From Lachnospiraceae bacterium (GTDB lineage: Bacteria; Bacillota; Clostridia; Lachnospirales; Lachnospiraceae): a stretch of 64,000 bases of DNA. Under the pieces are notes generated by a model. It did not search any database and was not told the DNA's origin. It saw nothing but the letters and a program-made list of their open reading frames with translations. Where the stretch lies: the NCBI GenBank assembly GCA_902363555.1, contig CABJAM010000005.1:248001-312000 (forward strand), read 5' to 3'. A program made the translations under genes and the position numbers. Below are positions 1 through 7,509 of this stretch, piece by piece (the stretch's first letter is position 1; each line of letters begins with the position of its first letter).

Positions 1-163
1 AATGTTTTGAAAGATATTCTACCCCTTTGCGTGCATTATCCATAAATTTAACATTAAGTCCATACTTTTCTAATCTTTCTATGCCTAAATCAAGTTCATG
101 TTTAATAAAATCTTCTCCTAGAATTCCACTAGATAAACTGACTATAGCTACATTTTTAACCAT
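1..163 (-). CDS. LD-carboxypeptidase (S66 family), 5' part only
   Basis: The gene runs off the left edge; 54 N-terminal codons are visible, read from the ATG at 163. The start MVKNVAIVSLSSGILGE and the following stretch with ERLEKYGLNVKF match the N-terminal domain of S66 serine peptidases (LD-carboxypeptidase/MccF type), which cut L,D-peptide bonds in peptidoglycan recycling or give microcin C immunity. A GGAGG sits 8 bases upstream of the ATG. The catalytic Ser and the Glu/His pair lie outside the window, so activity cannot be judged. It appears to be the leftmost visible unit of the minus-strand small-gene array. Confidence 0.7.
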   Translation of the reverse strand, partial: MVKNVAIVSLSSGILGEDFIKHELDLGIERLEKYGLNVKFMDNARKGVEYLSKH

Positions 164-200
164 GATATTTCCTCCACAAATCCACATTTTTTTGTAAATG

Positions 201-635
201 TTAAAGCCATTGGATAAATGCGGTCTTATCCTCACTATTAAATCCAGCATGTCGGTAAAATCCCAACGTGCGCTCGTCCTTACTTCCCGTAAGAAGCATC
301 ATTTTATAACAGCCTGCGGACATAGCCAATGTCCGGGCATATTGAATACATGCGGTTGCCAGGCCTTTTCCCCTGTACTGTCCGTGAGTCACAACATTTT
401 CTATAAATGCATAAGGCCGTATGTCTCTGGTCAAATTGGGGATAATTACGCAAACACATGATGATACGAGACGGTTATTTTCTTCTGCAACGATAATATG
501 ATGATTTTCGTCATTTATAATCTGTTTCCATACCGATTTCAAGTGTTGTGAATCATCAGGCATTTTCGTTTCATGCAGGTACATATACAAACTGAGCAGT
601 TCCGTTAAATCATTCTCTGTAATCTCGCGTATCAT
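201..635 (-). CDS. GNAT family N-acetyltransferase
   Basis: A 144-residue single-domain acetyltransferase that would transfer acetyl from acetyl-CoA to an unknown amine. The acetyl-CoA-binding motif A (GQYRGKGLATACIQYA) lies near residues 85-100 and the terminal FYRHAGF motif near 126-132, both typical of GNAT folds. The start ATG at 635 has AGGAG six bases upstream. It ends 37 bases before the S66 peptidase start. The substrate cannot be predicted. Small acetyltransferases of this kind are among the commonest cargo of integron cassettes, which fits the setting. Confidence 0.85.
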   Translation of the reverse strand: MIREITENDLTELLSLYMYLHETKMPDDSQHLKSVWKQIINDENHHIIVAEENNRLVSSCVCVIIPNLTRDIRPYAFIENVVTHGQYRGKGLATACIQYARTLAMSAGCYKMMLLTGSKDERTLGFYRHAGFNSEDKTAFIQWL

Positions 636-687
636 AATAAACTCCTGCCTTATTTTTTTGAAGCCGTCTTAACACTGTCAACGATCG

Positions 688-701
688 CAAATACGTATTT
701 G
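688..701. repeat. 14-base perfect palindrome between two array genes
   Basis: CAAATACGTATTTG is a perfect palindrome in the 80-base spacer between the acetyltransferase start (635) and the stop of the small ORF (716). There is no T-tract on either side, so it is not an obvious terminator. It may be the stem of a recombination-type hairpin like those in other spacers of this region. Confidence 0.4.
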
Positions 702-715
702 AAAGCACAGGTCCT

Positions 716-955
716 TTACCTCTGGCCGTAAAGGATACATAGATTCCAAGTAAAATGGCGATTATAGCAACGATTTTTAAGACGTTTATCCGATAGAACT
801 ATTTCCTGAAAAGCCGGAAGAGATTCTGGCGGAATCAGTGTAACACCCCACCTTGCAAGACCAAATCCAGGACGTTTAAGACTATGAAAATAAGTCTTAA
901 ACAGAACAAGTCTGCTCCACCAGCCATCGATAATTCCAAACTCTGTCCTAATCAT
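716..955 (-). CDS. Small protein of unknown function, possibly a shortened remnant
   Basis: A 79-residue reading frame with a proper ribosome site (AGGAGA, 8 bases before the ATG at 955). The middle, from WWSRLVLFKTYFHSLKR to GVTLIPPESL, looks like folded protein, but the C-terminal part (LKNRCYNRHFTWNLCILYGQR) is of odd composition. An internal deletion plus a late frameshift in a longer gene is therefore possible. I cannot assign a family. It starts only 21 bases after the methyltransferase stop, so the two are probably co-transcribed or were acquired as one unit. Confidence 0.4.
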   Translation of the reverse strand: MIRTEFGIIDGWWSRLVLFKTYFHSLKRPGFGLARWGVTLIPPESLPAFQEIVLSDKRLKNRCYNRHFTWNLCILYGQR

Positions 956-976
956 TTTACGTATCTCCTATAGGAT

Positions 977-1732
977 TTATCGTTTGCAAAATAAAATATT
1001 ATTAACCTGTTCAGTTATATATATTTCATTTCCAACCACCTCAAGTTCATAACTTTCGATAATCTCTTTATCATGTTTCTTTAATAATTCATCAAAACCA
1101 TAAGCTGTATCTTTTTTCTTCGGAAACCGAATTGTGCTATCAAAAGATTTCTTGAATCGCAGCCCATACTTTCCGCATATTTGTAACCATTCGTCTTTTG
1201 TATAAAACTTAATATGACCATCCTTTTTTAGCTGCATGTATCCATCAACAAATCTGCTGGTATCATTGACGTTAGGTGTAGGGTCTGAAATAAACAAAAA
1301 GCCATCTGATTTAATAACACGGCTAATCTCAGAAATACTTTTTTGTATATCTGGAAAATGATGTAACGCATATCTTGTAATAACCATGTCAAACGCATTA
1401 TCAGCAAATGGAAAATCAACACCATCATAGGTTATAAAACTAATGTTTTGGACATTTTCTTCGTTTGCCTTAATCCTGTTGACTTCTAATGCCTTTTCAA
1501 CAATATCCAGTCCAATGATAGATATATTCGGATATTTTTTTGCAATAGGAAATGACAAATAACCGCTTCCTGTACCTAAATCTAAAATTTTCATATCCAT
1601 TTTAAATGGCAAAAAATCAAGAATGCTTTTCAAATGATTTCCATCTTGTGTCTGCTTATTGTAAAAATCCCCCGAAGAAAAACTATATTCAAATCCTTGC
1701 TTTGTAGCCATAATACTGTTTTCTATATTCAT
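977..1732 (-). CDS. Class I SAM-dependent methyltransferase
   Basis: A 251-residue methyltransferase of the UbiE/Methyltransf_11 type. Motif I (ILDLGTGSGYLSF) near residues 47-59 binds SAM, an acidic residue follows at IGLDIVEKAL, and the post-I region VITRYALHHFPD is typical of small-molecule methyltransferases. The substrate is unknown. I chose the ATG at 1732 (MNIENS) because AAGGA lies 11 bases upstream; the in-frame TTG three codons earlier is too close to it. The small ORF at 716-955 follows after 21 bases. Confidence 0.85.
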   Translation of the reverse strand: MNIENSIMATKQGFEYSFSSGDFYNKQTQDGNHLKSILDFLPFKMDMKILDLGTGSGYLSFPIAKKYPNISIIGLDIVEKALEVNRIKANEENVQNISFITYDGVDFPFADNAFDMVITRYALHHFPDIQKSISEISRVIKSDGFLFISDPTPNVNDTSRFVDGYMQLKKDGHIKFYTKDEWLQICGKYGLRFKKSFDSTIRFPKKKDTAYGFDELLKKHDKEIIESYELEVVGNEIYITEQVNNILFCKR

Positions 1733-1790
1733 AATATTCAATTCCTTTTTCCGTTAAAAACACCCGTTTTCCGGTCTTACAAATAAAAAT

Positions 1791-2306
1791 TCAATTGTGT
1801 TTTCTTTGATAGCTGCCATATAATTCACCTTTTTGGAGCATGTGACCTTCCATTGCCCTCAATAGCTCTGATTTATTGGAATCTGTGCTAATGGAAAGCA
1901 TTGTATCAAGTGTATACACCGTAAAACGGTATCTATGATTCCAGTTGAATGGGGGTTTGGGCCCTCGGTAGCAATGTTTTCCATAGGCAAGGCCTTGTTC
2001 GGCATGAATAGGCGTATCAATGACTGCACCTTTGGGAAGCCCTTGTGGTATTCTATTAATTGGCGTAAGATTCCATGCTAACCAGTGATTATATCCGGGA
2101 AAAATCGGATGTTCCAAATCATCAAGAGTGACTACCATGGATTTAGCCCCTTTGGCAATACCTTCAATTATTAATTCCGGAGATAAATCCTCACCATAAC
2201 CACTAAACTTAGTTGGAATCCAACTGTTGTTTTCAAATGACGGACTGGTTATTTTCAAATTCTTCACTTCCGGCTTGTCTGTTATATGTAATATATCAGC
2301 TTCCAT
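1791..2306 (-). CDS. YbhB/YbcL family Raf kinase inhibitor-like (PEBP) protein
   Basis: A 171-residue phosphatidylethanolamine-binding-protein-like protein. The conserved anion pocket is recognisable: the LVVT-like strand (SMVVTLDDLEHP), the HWLAWN segment, and the YRGPKPP loop. Bacterial members are small soluble proteins whose ligand is mostly unknown. The ATG at 2306 is preferred because GGAGGGG lies seven bases upstream; the ATG 15 bases earlier is part of that ribosome site. It is a single-gene unit between two spacers. Confidence 0.9.
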   Translation of the reverse strand: MEADILHITDKPEVKNLKITSPSFENNSWIPTKFSGYGEDLSPELIIEGIAKGAKSMVVTLDDLEHPIFPGYNHWLAWNLTPINRIPQGLPKGAVIDTPIHAEQGLAYGKHCYRGPKPPFNWNHRYRFTVYTLDTMLSISTDSNKSELLRAMEGHMLQKGELYGSYQRKHN

Positions 2307-2322
2307 TATAAACCCCTCCATA

Positions 2323-2365
2323 TAATTCTAATTTATCGGACAATTTTTCCTTGCCTTCAAGGCAA
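2323..2365. repeat. Array spacer with hairpin-forming end
   Basis: The spacer between the PEBP gene and the next acetyltransferase carries the recurrent ATTCTAATTT block (2325-2334) found at the same place in other spacers. It ends in TTGCCTTCAAGGCAA (2351-2365), a perfect inverted repeat that overlaps the stop codon of the upstream gene. Reading on the minus strand the order is stop, hairpin, shared block, ribosome site, next start. Confidence 0.45.
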
Positions 2366-2851
2366 AAGTTTTACATAAATCTCTTTTTCCGTGTCAAGCA
2401 CAAAGCCACAGGACAGCAGCAGACCGCAGGACGCCTTATTTTCCGGTTCCGGCTGCACCACAATTCTTTTGGCATCAGGGTGGAGAGCGATCCTGCCTGT
2501 CAATTCCGCCACAATTATTTTGCCAAAGCCGTTACGGAGGCTGTCGGGTTCCCCAATCATGTAGTCTATGCTGTAAGACCCGCCCAATGCTGTGTAGCCC
2601 TCCCACAACTCGTCGCTGTCTTTGCAGGCATAATACTGGCAAAAGCCGATGGGCTGACCTTCATGCTCCACAATGAAGTGGTGAATCCAGCAAAACTCAC
2701 CATCCTGCGCCTCAACTTCATTGATCCAATCCAGTGGATCGTGGTACCACCTGGCAACGTGTGGCGTATACAGCCATTTCCTGAAAACAGGCAAATCCGT
2801 CTGTTCCATTTTTCTAAGTTGAATCATATCCTCCTTCACAACCTTTCTCAT
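2357..2851 (-). CDS. GNAT acetyltransferase, aminoglycoside 6'-N-acetyltransferase-like
   Basis: A 164-residue GNAT protein. The start (IQLRKMEQTDLPVFRKWLYTPHVARWY) and GSYSIDYMIGEPDSLRNGFGK recall AAC(6')-type and ribosomal-protein acetyltransferases that open with a W-L-x-x-P-H-V-x-x-W pattern. The acetyl-CoA site is at LRNGFGKIIVAEL and the C-terminal strand at SCGFVLDTEKE. Aminoglycoside resistance is an inference from similarity only. The start is uncertain: the ATG at 2851 has weak AGGAAG 20 bases upstream, while the ATG at 2827 has AAGGAGG only two bases before it. GC content is higher than in neighbouring units, suggesting a different source. Confidence 0.8.
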   Translation of the reverse strand: MRKVVKEDMIQLRKMEQTDLPVFRKWLYTPHVARWYHDPLDWINEVEAQDGEFCWIHHFIVEHEGQPIGFCQYYACKDSDELWEGYTALGGSYSIDYMIGEPDSLRNGFGKIIVAELTGRIALHPDAKRIVVQPEPENKASCGLLLSCGFVLDTEKEIYVKLLP

Positions 2852-2945
2852 ATCATCTTACTCTGTTATAGCTTCCTGTAATTAGAAAAAGTCTTATTCC
2901 AATAAAGCGTACTTAAACGGCCCTATGGTTTGTAGAGTTTCTAGC

Positions 2946-3356
2946 CTATGTTTCACTTGTACTTCCAATTTCAAGCAAATTCCCCTCTGGGTCAGCCACA
3001 TAAAAATTGCGGATACCGAAAGGATAAGTGATGGGTTCTCCCGTAGGAAACTGCACACCCAGCTTTGACAGACGCTCATACTCCAAATCCACCTCAGCAA
3101 AATTGGATAGCCAAAGGGCGATTTCAAATGTCTGATTGATACCCTTTGGAAGTACATAGTCTTCTCCTATTGCCTTTACAAATTCCTTCCTGCTATACAT
3201 AAATAAGGACAGTTCTCCACTTGCAGTTTCAAAATCCGCAAAAGGTCCACCACTCCATTGAGTTTGAAAGCCTAGTGTATCTCTATAAAATCGAACCATA
3301 TTCTCTATGTCACCGACCAGCAGACTCACACCGATACGTACATCTTTTCCGTTCAT
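2946..3356 (-). CDS. VOC family (glyoxalase/bleomycin resistance) protein
   Basis: A 136-residue vicinal-oxygen-chelate protein with the two beta-alpha-beta-beta-beta halves. The first half is DIENMVRFYRDTLGFQTQW, and the second ends NFYVADPEGNLLEIG, where the Glu is the usual metal ligand. Members act as dioxygenases, lyases or drug-binding resistance proteins; no substrate can be inferred here. The ATG at 3356 has AGGAGG eight bases upstream, better than the in-frame TTG at 3362. It is a typical integron-cassette cargo family and stands alone between spacers. Confidence 0.88.
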   Translation of the reverse strand: MNGKDVRIGVSLLVGDIENMVRFYRDTLGFQTQWSGGPFADFETASGELSLFMYSRKEFVKAIGEDYVLPKGINQTFEIALWLSNFAEVDLEYERLSKLGVQFPTGEPITYPFGIRNFYVADPEGNLLEIGSTSET

Positions 3357-3371
3357 TACCAATACCTCCTC

Positions 3372-3411
3372 TACAAATTCTAAAAATTACCCGTTTTATA
3401 AACTAAAATTA
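3372..3411. repeat. Array spacer, imperfect inverted repeat
   Basis: Outer arms AATTCTA (3376-3382) and TAAAATT (3404-3410) pair with one G-T wobble when read as single-stranded DNA, around an inner palindrome GTTTTATAAAC (3393-3403). The core is closely similar to the spacer at 8911-8946 although the flanking genes are unrelated. Confidence 0.6.
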
Positions 3412-3966
3412 TCATTCATGTTCTAAATTAGCATTTATTTCTTTAACAATTTCAATAACTGTAATTTTTCCATCCACTAACATTTCATAAATTGATGATT
3501 GATTATCTATATTATCTATCTTGTTTTCCCAATAGATTTCTGCCAATCTTAGATTTTCATTCTTATCCAGCTGTCCATCAAAACATTTTTTTGCGTCGCC
3601 AATAAAGCAGTTTCCTTCGATTTCTAGTTTAACAATATGATAAGTTGGTCGACCAATTTCAACAAAAAATTTCCCCCAGTTATCCGCTTCTTCAAAAGTC
3701 TTAGAAACATATAAACAGCTCATTCTTGATGGGTATTTCGGATACTTTTTTTGCCGAACTTCTTCTAATGCCAATTCTCTTAGTGCAACTGCTGTATGAT
3801 GTTCCAATTTCTCCATATTATACTTTGACGGATTAGAGTATATATCATTTACAATATCTAATTTATCGCGTACTCTTTGAAATACACCACTATGGTGTTC
3901 TTCATCAAATACTATCTGTTGCCCTACATACATAGGTTTATCCGTTACAACATGATAAGCATACAT
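3412..3966 (-). CDS. DUF2441 domain-containing protein
   Basis: A 184-residue protein whose pattern (an N-terminal YHVVTDKPMYVGQQI strand, a central YPSRMSCLYVS segment and a following A-x-x-W-x-x-F stretch) matches DUF2441, a family of unknown biochemical role. The YPSR..LYVS segment recalls folds that bind NAD or tRNA ends, but this is only an impression. The ATG at 3966 is chosen because AGGTG lies six bases upstream; a GTG nine bases earlier is part of that site. It stands as a single-gene unit in the array. Confidence 0.65.
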   Translation of the reverse strand: MYAYHVVTDKPMYVGQQIVFDEEHHSGVFQRVRDKLDIVNDIYSNPSKYNMEKLEHHTAVALRELALEEVRQKKYPKYPSRMSCLYVSKTFEEADNWGKFFVEIGRPTYHIVKLEIEGNCFIGDAKKCFDGQLDKNENLRLAEIYWENKIDNIDNQSSIYEMLVDGKITVIEIVKEINANLEHE

Positions 3967-4054
3967 TCTATTCACCTGTTAAATTTTAATTTTCCTTTTA
4001 CTCATATTTTATACTCTGCAAGTTCTTGATCAATGGGAATTTGTCTGTCTACTA

Positions 4055-4354
4055 TTAGAGTAGATAATTGTTATCCCGATTTGCAACAAAAAAATCTATC
4101 AGTTTGTATTTTGCATATCCCCCAACAACCAATGGCTCACTATCACAAAGTTCCTTTGCTTCCTCACGGCTTTCTACTTTCAGGATATACATACCTGCCA
4201 CCCCTGGATAACCTTTAAACACGCCGCAGATTTCCAGCTTATTCTCATCATCTAATTTTCTTATGTTCGCAACATGTTCTTCAATCACTTTCTTTGTGAT
4301 TCTATTATAGGTCTTACTTTTCTCAATTATCATCATATACATTGATTTTTCCAT
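4055..4354 (-). CDS. YciI family protein
   Basis: A 99-residue protein of the YCII/DabB ferredoxin-like fold family: a HVANIRKLDDENKLEICGVF segment, then GYPGVAGMYILKVESREEAKEL and the D-x-x-x-x-G-G-Y-A block (SEPLVVGGYAKYK). YciI proteins are small and often dimeric, and some act as dehalogenase-like or regulatory proteins; the role here is unknown. GGAGGAG lies nine bases before the ATG at 4354. It is a single-gene unit, a common cassette cargo type. Confidence 0.8.
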   Translation of the reverse strand: MEKSMYMMIIEKSKTYNRITKKVIEEHVANIRKLDDENKLEICGVFKGYPGVAGMYILKVESREEAKELCDSEPLVVGGYAKYKLIDFFVANRDNNYLL

Positions 4355-4367
4355 ATTCCAATCTCCT

Positions 4368-4423
4368 CCGAAATTTCCGATTTTCCTCCCCAGACAAGCT
4401 GGGATTTATTTTACTCAAAATAT
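4368..4423. repeat. Array spacer with CCCAG/CTGGG hairpin
   Basis: The inner stem CCCAG-ACAAG-CTGGG (4389-4403) is perfect. The 36-base block 4374-4409 matches the spacer at 8103-8138 at 30 of 36 positions, although the flanking genes are unrelated (YciI and a membrane protein here, DUF1989 and another membrane protein there). Confidence 0.65.
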
Positions 4424-5271
4424 CTAACAACTCTTATAAAGTTTTGTTCTTGTAAACCATATAATTAAAATATAATAACCTATTATTGGTGAAATCCCAT
4501 ATCCCATTAGAGGAACTGGAAAATTCCCAAATAACGTTGTAATTAAAATTGTTGAAAAATACATTCCAAAACATATTGATAATCTTTTATTTTCGTGTGC
4601 CGGAAATATAAAAAATGGTGCGATCATAATCACAAAAGATACAACACCTAATAATAGCCAGATAATTCCCATATCTGAAACCAATTGAAATATTCCTTCA
4701 ACATATTCAACCGGTGCAAGTGAGTCTAAAAATACCCACGTAAATGTGGTTAAACTACATAGAAACAACATAAGTAATAGCCAATATATTTTCTTTATTT
4801 TTTCCACAAAAATAATATACAAGTAACAGTGAAGGCAGTCATAATTGAAGCATCTGGTTGTAGTGTAAGTATTATTGACACAAATATTATAGCGATAATC
4901 AAATACCAAGTTTTCTCTTTTTCCAGCAAACACCAAACATTTATGAAAAATACAGGCAAAACAATAACCGAAATATATAAACCGATCGGTCCAATAACAA
5001 TCCACCTATGAACTCCCTCTATTCCTGGATCTATAAAAGTAAACAACAATGCTACGATACATACGATTATCAAAATAATCGGGTTCAGCCGATTTAAAAT
5101 ATTATTTCTTTTCAGAAAAAAAATATTACAAAGACTTAATACTATAAAACATATAATATTTTGGATATAAATAGAAACTGAAATACCACTTAAAAACATA
5201 GCAGTTGTTCCAATTGCTATCGCAGGAAACATTGTTATTATGGGTGTATACTTCCATAAACCTTTAGTCAT
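4424..5271 (-). pseudogene. Polytopic membrane protein, frameshifted; FtsW/RodA-like motif
   Basis: Two overlapping frames together encode one membrane protein of about 280 residues with roughly eight hydrophobic segments. The first part (from ATG 5271) contains GVHRWIVIGPIGLYIS and LQPDAS, which resemble the loops of FtsW/RodA/SpoVE glycosyltransferases. It stops at 4795 just after a run of six A (4798-4803 on the plus strand as T). Adding one A restores the frame into the second part (WLLLMLFLCSLTTFTW onward, stop 4424). AAAAGGAG precedes the start. It may be a true decay product, a slippage-controlled gene or a sequencing error. It is much shorter than RodA/FtsW. Confidence 0.6.
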
Positions 5272-5298
5272 TTCGTTTTTCTTAATCTCCTTTTTCTC

Positions 5299-5316
5299 AA
5301 AGGATGTTCATCCTTT
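5299..5316. repeat. Perfect inverted repeat AAAGGATG-TT-CATCCTTT
   Basis: Eight-base perfect arms with a two-base loop lie between the start of the frameshifted membrane gene and the stop of the next methyltransferase. On the plus strand it is followed by TTTTC, so it could stop plus-strand transcription; no plus-strand gene precedes it. It may instead be this spacer's hairpin. Confidence 0.45.
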
Positions 5317-5331
5317 TTTCACTTATAAAAC

Positions 5332-6162
5332 CTACTTTGTGAACACACCACAAATCGTTTCGCCATTGTCCGAAAATTGCTTTCCGGCAACGTCACCATA
5401 AAATTCAAAACGGTTAAAGCCTGCTGTTTGAATTTCCGATAATAGCTTTTCTTTGGTAAAGAAATGATCCCATATATTGTAGCAATTTATCGATTCGTCG
5501 GTCAAAACAACGCACTGACGGAGCTCTGTGGCGTCCTCATCATCGTACTGGTATACAGACTCCAAACAGATATGCGGCTTCTCACACCAAAAGCCGCCTT
5601 CTTCGCAGCATTGCCAGGTTCGGCTTTCATTTTTTCTCATACTTGGCGTAAAAACATCAACGATAAACTTTCCGTTTTGTCTTAACGCTTTATATATTTT
5701 ATTTAATAAAAGAAGCCTGTCCGCTATAGGCAACACAGCATAATCACAGTAGATCAACGTAACAACATCAAATTGATTGTTGTAATCAATCGTCAGATAA
5801 TTTTGATAATGGTACTCAATGGCGCTGTTTTGCTGTTTCGCTTGTTCTTTTGCATATGTAATCGAACGTTGGGAAAAATCCACGCCTATGACGCTATATC
5901 CGGCCTCGTGAAACCGCTGTGCATAAAGGCCGGGGCCACAGCCTAAATCCAGCAGTGATTTATATTGGGCTGGCGGTGCAATTTCAGAAATCCATTGAAC
6001 CGACCGGTCAAGAAATTCATGCTTTCGGGTTGCTGCATCCTCCTGCGGGTTAAGATGTGCCGCCAGCATCCCTTTGGATATATGCGCGTCATTCCAAAAC
6101 TCTCCGGTGCTGGGAGCATATATTTGCGGCTTTGTAAGAAAACTGCTTAATTGTCGAATCAT
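5332..6162 (-). CDS. Class I SAM-dependent methyltransferase (276 aa)
   Basis: A methyltransferase with motif I LLDLGCGPGLYAQRF near residues 69-83 and the acidic SAM-ribose residue at VIGVDFSQRSI. The central VVTLIYCDYAVLP and the FIVDVFTPSMR region follow the Methyltransf_25 layout. The N-terminal segment IYAPSTGEFWNDAHISKGMLAAHLNP is characteristic of a clostridial subgroup. The C-terminal half has a Cys-rich WQCCEEGGFWCEKPH stretch. The substrate is unknown. The ATG at 6162 has TGGAGGG six bases upstream. GC is higher than in adjacent units. Confidence 0.85.
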   Translation of the reverse strand: MIRQLSSFLTKPQIYAPSTGEFWNDAHISKGMLAAHLNPQEDAATRKHEFLDRSVQWISEIAPPAQYKSLLDLGCGPGLYAQRFHEAGYSVIGVDFSQRSITYAKEQAKQQNSAIEYHYQNYLTIDYNNQFDVVTLIYCDYAVLPIADRLLLLNKIYKALRQNGKFIVDVFTPSMRKNESRTWQCCEEGGFWCEKPHICLESVYQYDDEDATELRQCVVLTDESINCYNIWDHFFTKEKLLSEIQTAGFNRFEFYGDVAGKQFSDNGETICGVFTK

Positions 6163-6171
6163 AATATCCCT

Positions 6172-6256
6172 CCAGGTCTAATTCAAACTATTTGTAATTT
6201 GGGGCCAAGGCGTATTAAATCGGTCCTACAAACTGGAATTTGTAGTATGATTCATC
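6172..6256. repeat. Long array spacer with several inverted repeats
   Basis: This 85-base spacer contains a perfect hairpin CTACAAA-CTGGAA-TTTGTAG (6226-6245) and a second related copy of the same words (CAAACTATTTGTAATTTG, 6184-6201). It is the longest inter-unit spacer with clear dyad symmetry and separates an unrelated methyltransferase and a small protein. Confidence 0.5.
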
Positions 6257-6628
6257 TCATAAATCATTTAAAAGTTCTTCTATTTGAAAGATATATTTAA
6301 ACTGTATCAGACTATCAGAATCTTTCTCCTGCCCTTCCAATTCTTCTTTCAATGTATTCTCTTCATCAATGATAAAATAGATACATTGACAACCATATTC
6401 AACTGCCTTAGGCATAAAATAGTCAGCAACCCATTTAGTATCTTCTGGTATGTTTTCAAATCCAGTTCTAGTGTCCGCAACATAATTACATTTATATTGC
6501 TTTATGACCTCTAATGCATACTCTAAAGGCTTTCTATAATTACCTTTACAACAAAACTTTTTCCACTTCACCAATACTACATTATAAGACTCTTCATAAT
6601 TCACATCGCAATACTCAGATAAATACAT
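6257..6628 (-). CDS. Small acidic protein, STAS/SpoIIAA-like guess
   Basis: A 123-residue soluble protein that I do not recognise firmly. The order strand (YNVVLVKWKKFC), helix (KPLEYALEVIKQY), strand (CNYVADTRTGFENI), helix (TKWVADYFMPKAVEYGC) and strand (QCIYFIID) resembles the STAS/SpoIIAA-like fold seen in small proteins of anaerobes. A functional partner is not apparent. AGAGGTG lies seven bases before the ATG at 6628. It is a single-gene unit in the array. Confidence 0.5.
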   Translation of the reverse strand: MYLSEYCDVNYEESYNVVLVKWKKFCCKGNYRKPLEYALEVIKQYKCNYVADTRTGFENIPEDTKWVADYFMPKAVEYGCQCIYFIIDEENTLKEELEGQEKDSDSLIQFKYIFQIEELLNDL

Positions 6629-6674
6629 TTACTCACCTCTCTAACTTCTTTTTTTCAATGTAACAGATTGAATG

Positions 6675-6839
6675 TTAATCCTTTCTCCACTTGTTCCCAT
6701 TTTTAACTATATCAATAATCAAATAAATGGCTGTGGGAATTAAAGCTACTAATGCTACTATTGTGTCTGCTGGTTTTGGTAAAGCAAAACTCACTAACAC
6801 CACAACGGCTATCAATAAAAAAATAACATCTTTCTTCAT
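6675..6839 (-). CDS. Small two-helix membrane protein (54 aa)
   Basis: A short gene easily missed by length cut-offs. From the ATG at 6839 it encodes 54 residues: a charged start (MKKD), a first hydrophobic helix (IFLLIAVVVLVSFAL), a PKPAD turn, a second helix (IVALVALIPTAIYLIIDIV) and a basic tail (KNGNKWRKD). AAGGAT lies seven bases before the ATG. An array-type spacer flanks it upstream (6850-6893), and the downstream spacer has a TTCAAT/ATTGAA hairpin, so it looks like a cassette unit of its own. Function is unknown; small paired-helix proteins may be membrane-toxin-like or subunit proteins. Confidence 0.65.
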   Translation of the reverse strand: MKKDVIFLLIAVVVLVSFALPKPADTIVALVALIPTAIYLIIDIVKNGNKWRKD

Positions 6840-6849
6840 CGTTATATCC

Positions 6850-6893
6850 TTCCAAAATCAAAATTTTTATTGCAGATAAGCTAGGGAATTACA
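6850..6893. repeat. Array spacer related to those at 4374 and 8103
   Basis: Read on the minus strand this spacer contains AATTCCCTAGCTTATCTG followed by an A-rich stretch and TTGATTTTGGAAGG. It lines up with the CCCAG-CTTGT-CTG core of the spacer at 4374-4409, with extra divergence in the stem. Confidence 0.45.
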
Positions 6894-7478
6894 TTATTCT
6901 TTGTAGATGGATTTACCAAACTCATAAGCCTTAGTTAAATGCCCAGTTTTATCTATCTGCGGTTTTCCATTTGTATCTCCGCAGCCACCAGCCAGCACCA
7001 TTCCTTTATCATTAAAGCCAATATAATTTATAATTGTAAACTTATAGTAAGATACAGCCTGTTCGTATGTCCAAAAGAAATTATCAGCCGATGTCATTAA
7101 TAATGCTGCATCCTTGATCGGGTATTTCTCATATCGCCCATACAGTGGGTTATCATCTACTTCCGCAATACAATAAAAACGTTCAATAAAAGCTTTCAGC
7201 TTTGAAGATATCGTCCAAAAAAGAAGCGGCGAAGCAAATACAATACAATCTGCTGACATAATTTTAGGTACTAAATCGTTAAATGCGTCTTTTTGCACAC
7301 ACGGTTTGCCGTAACGACAGGCATTACATCCAATGCACCCTTTAACTTCCATCTTATTCAAGGATACTTTTTCTACCTCATGGCCAGCCTCAACAGCCCC
7401 TTTAATAAATGCATCCACTAATTGATTTGTATTTCCATTGGGTCGTCCACCGCCAATGACGACTAATATTTTTTTCAT
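6894..7478 (-). CDS. Flavodoxin-like NAD(P)H-dependent oxidoreductase
   Basis: A 194-residue FMN reductase-type protein. The FMN phosphate loop GGGRPNGNTNQL (residues 9-20), the Cys-rich GCIGCNACRYGKPC stretch and the ASPLLFWTISSKLKAFIER segment are those of the iron-sulfur flavoprotein/NADPH-dependent FMN reductase family common in anaerobes. The four cysteines may bind a metal or cluster as in iron-sulfur flavoproteins, or be redox active. GGAGGT lies seven bases before the ATG at 7478. It is a single-gene unit; physiological partners are not encoded nearby. Confidence 0.87.
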   Translation of the reverse strand: MKKILVVIGGGRPNGNTNQLVDAFIKGAVEAGHEVEKVSLNKMEVKGCIGCNACRYGKPCVQKDAFNDLVPKIMSADCIVFASPLLFWTISSKLKAFIERFYCIAEVDDNPLYGRYEKYPIKDAALLMTSADNFFWTYEQAVSYYKFTIINYIGFNDKGMVLAGGCGDTNGKPQIDKTGHLTKAYEFGKSIYKE

Positions 7479-7485
7479 AGTCTAC

Positions 7486-7509
7486 CTCCGCAAATTCTAA
7501 ATTGAATTA
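7486..7509. repeat. Minimal array spacer hairpin
   Basis: The shortest spacer of the series. Read on the minus strand, TAATTC-AATTTA-GAATTTG places a perfect AATTC/GAATT stem between the DUF1989 stop and the GGAGG of the next gene. It has the same AGAATTTG-GGAGG junction seen in other spacers. Confidence 0.45.
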
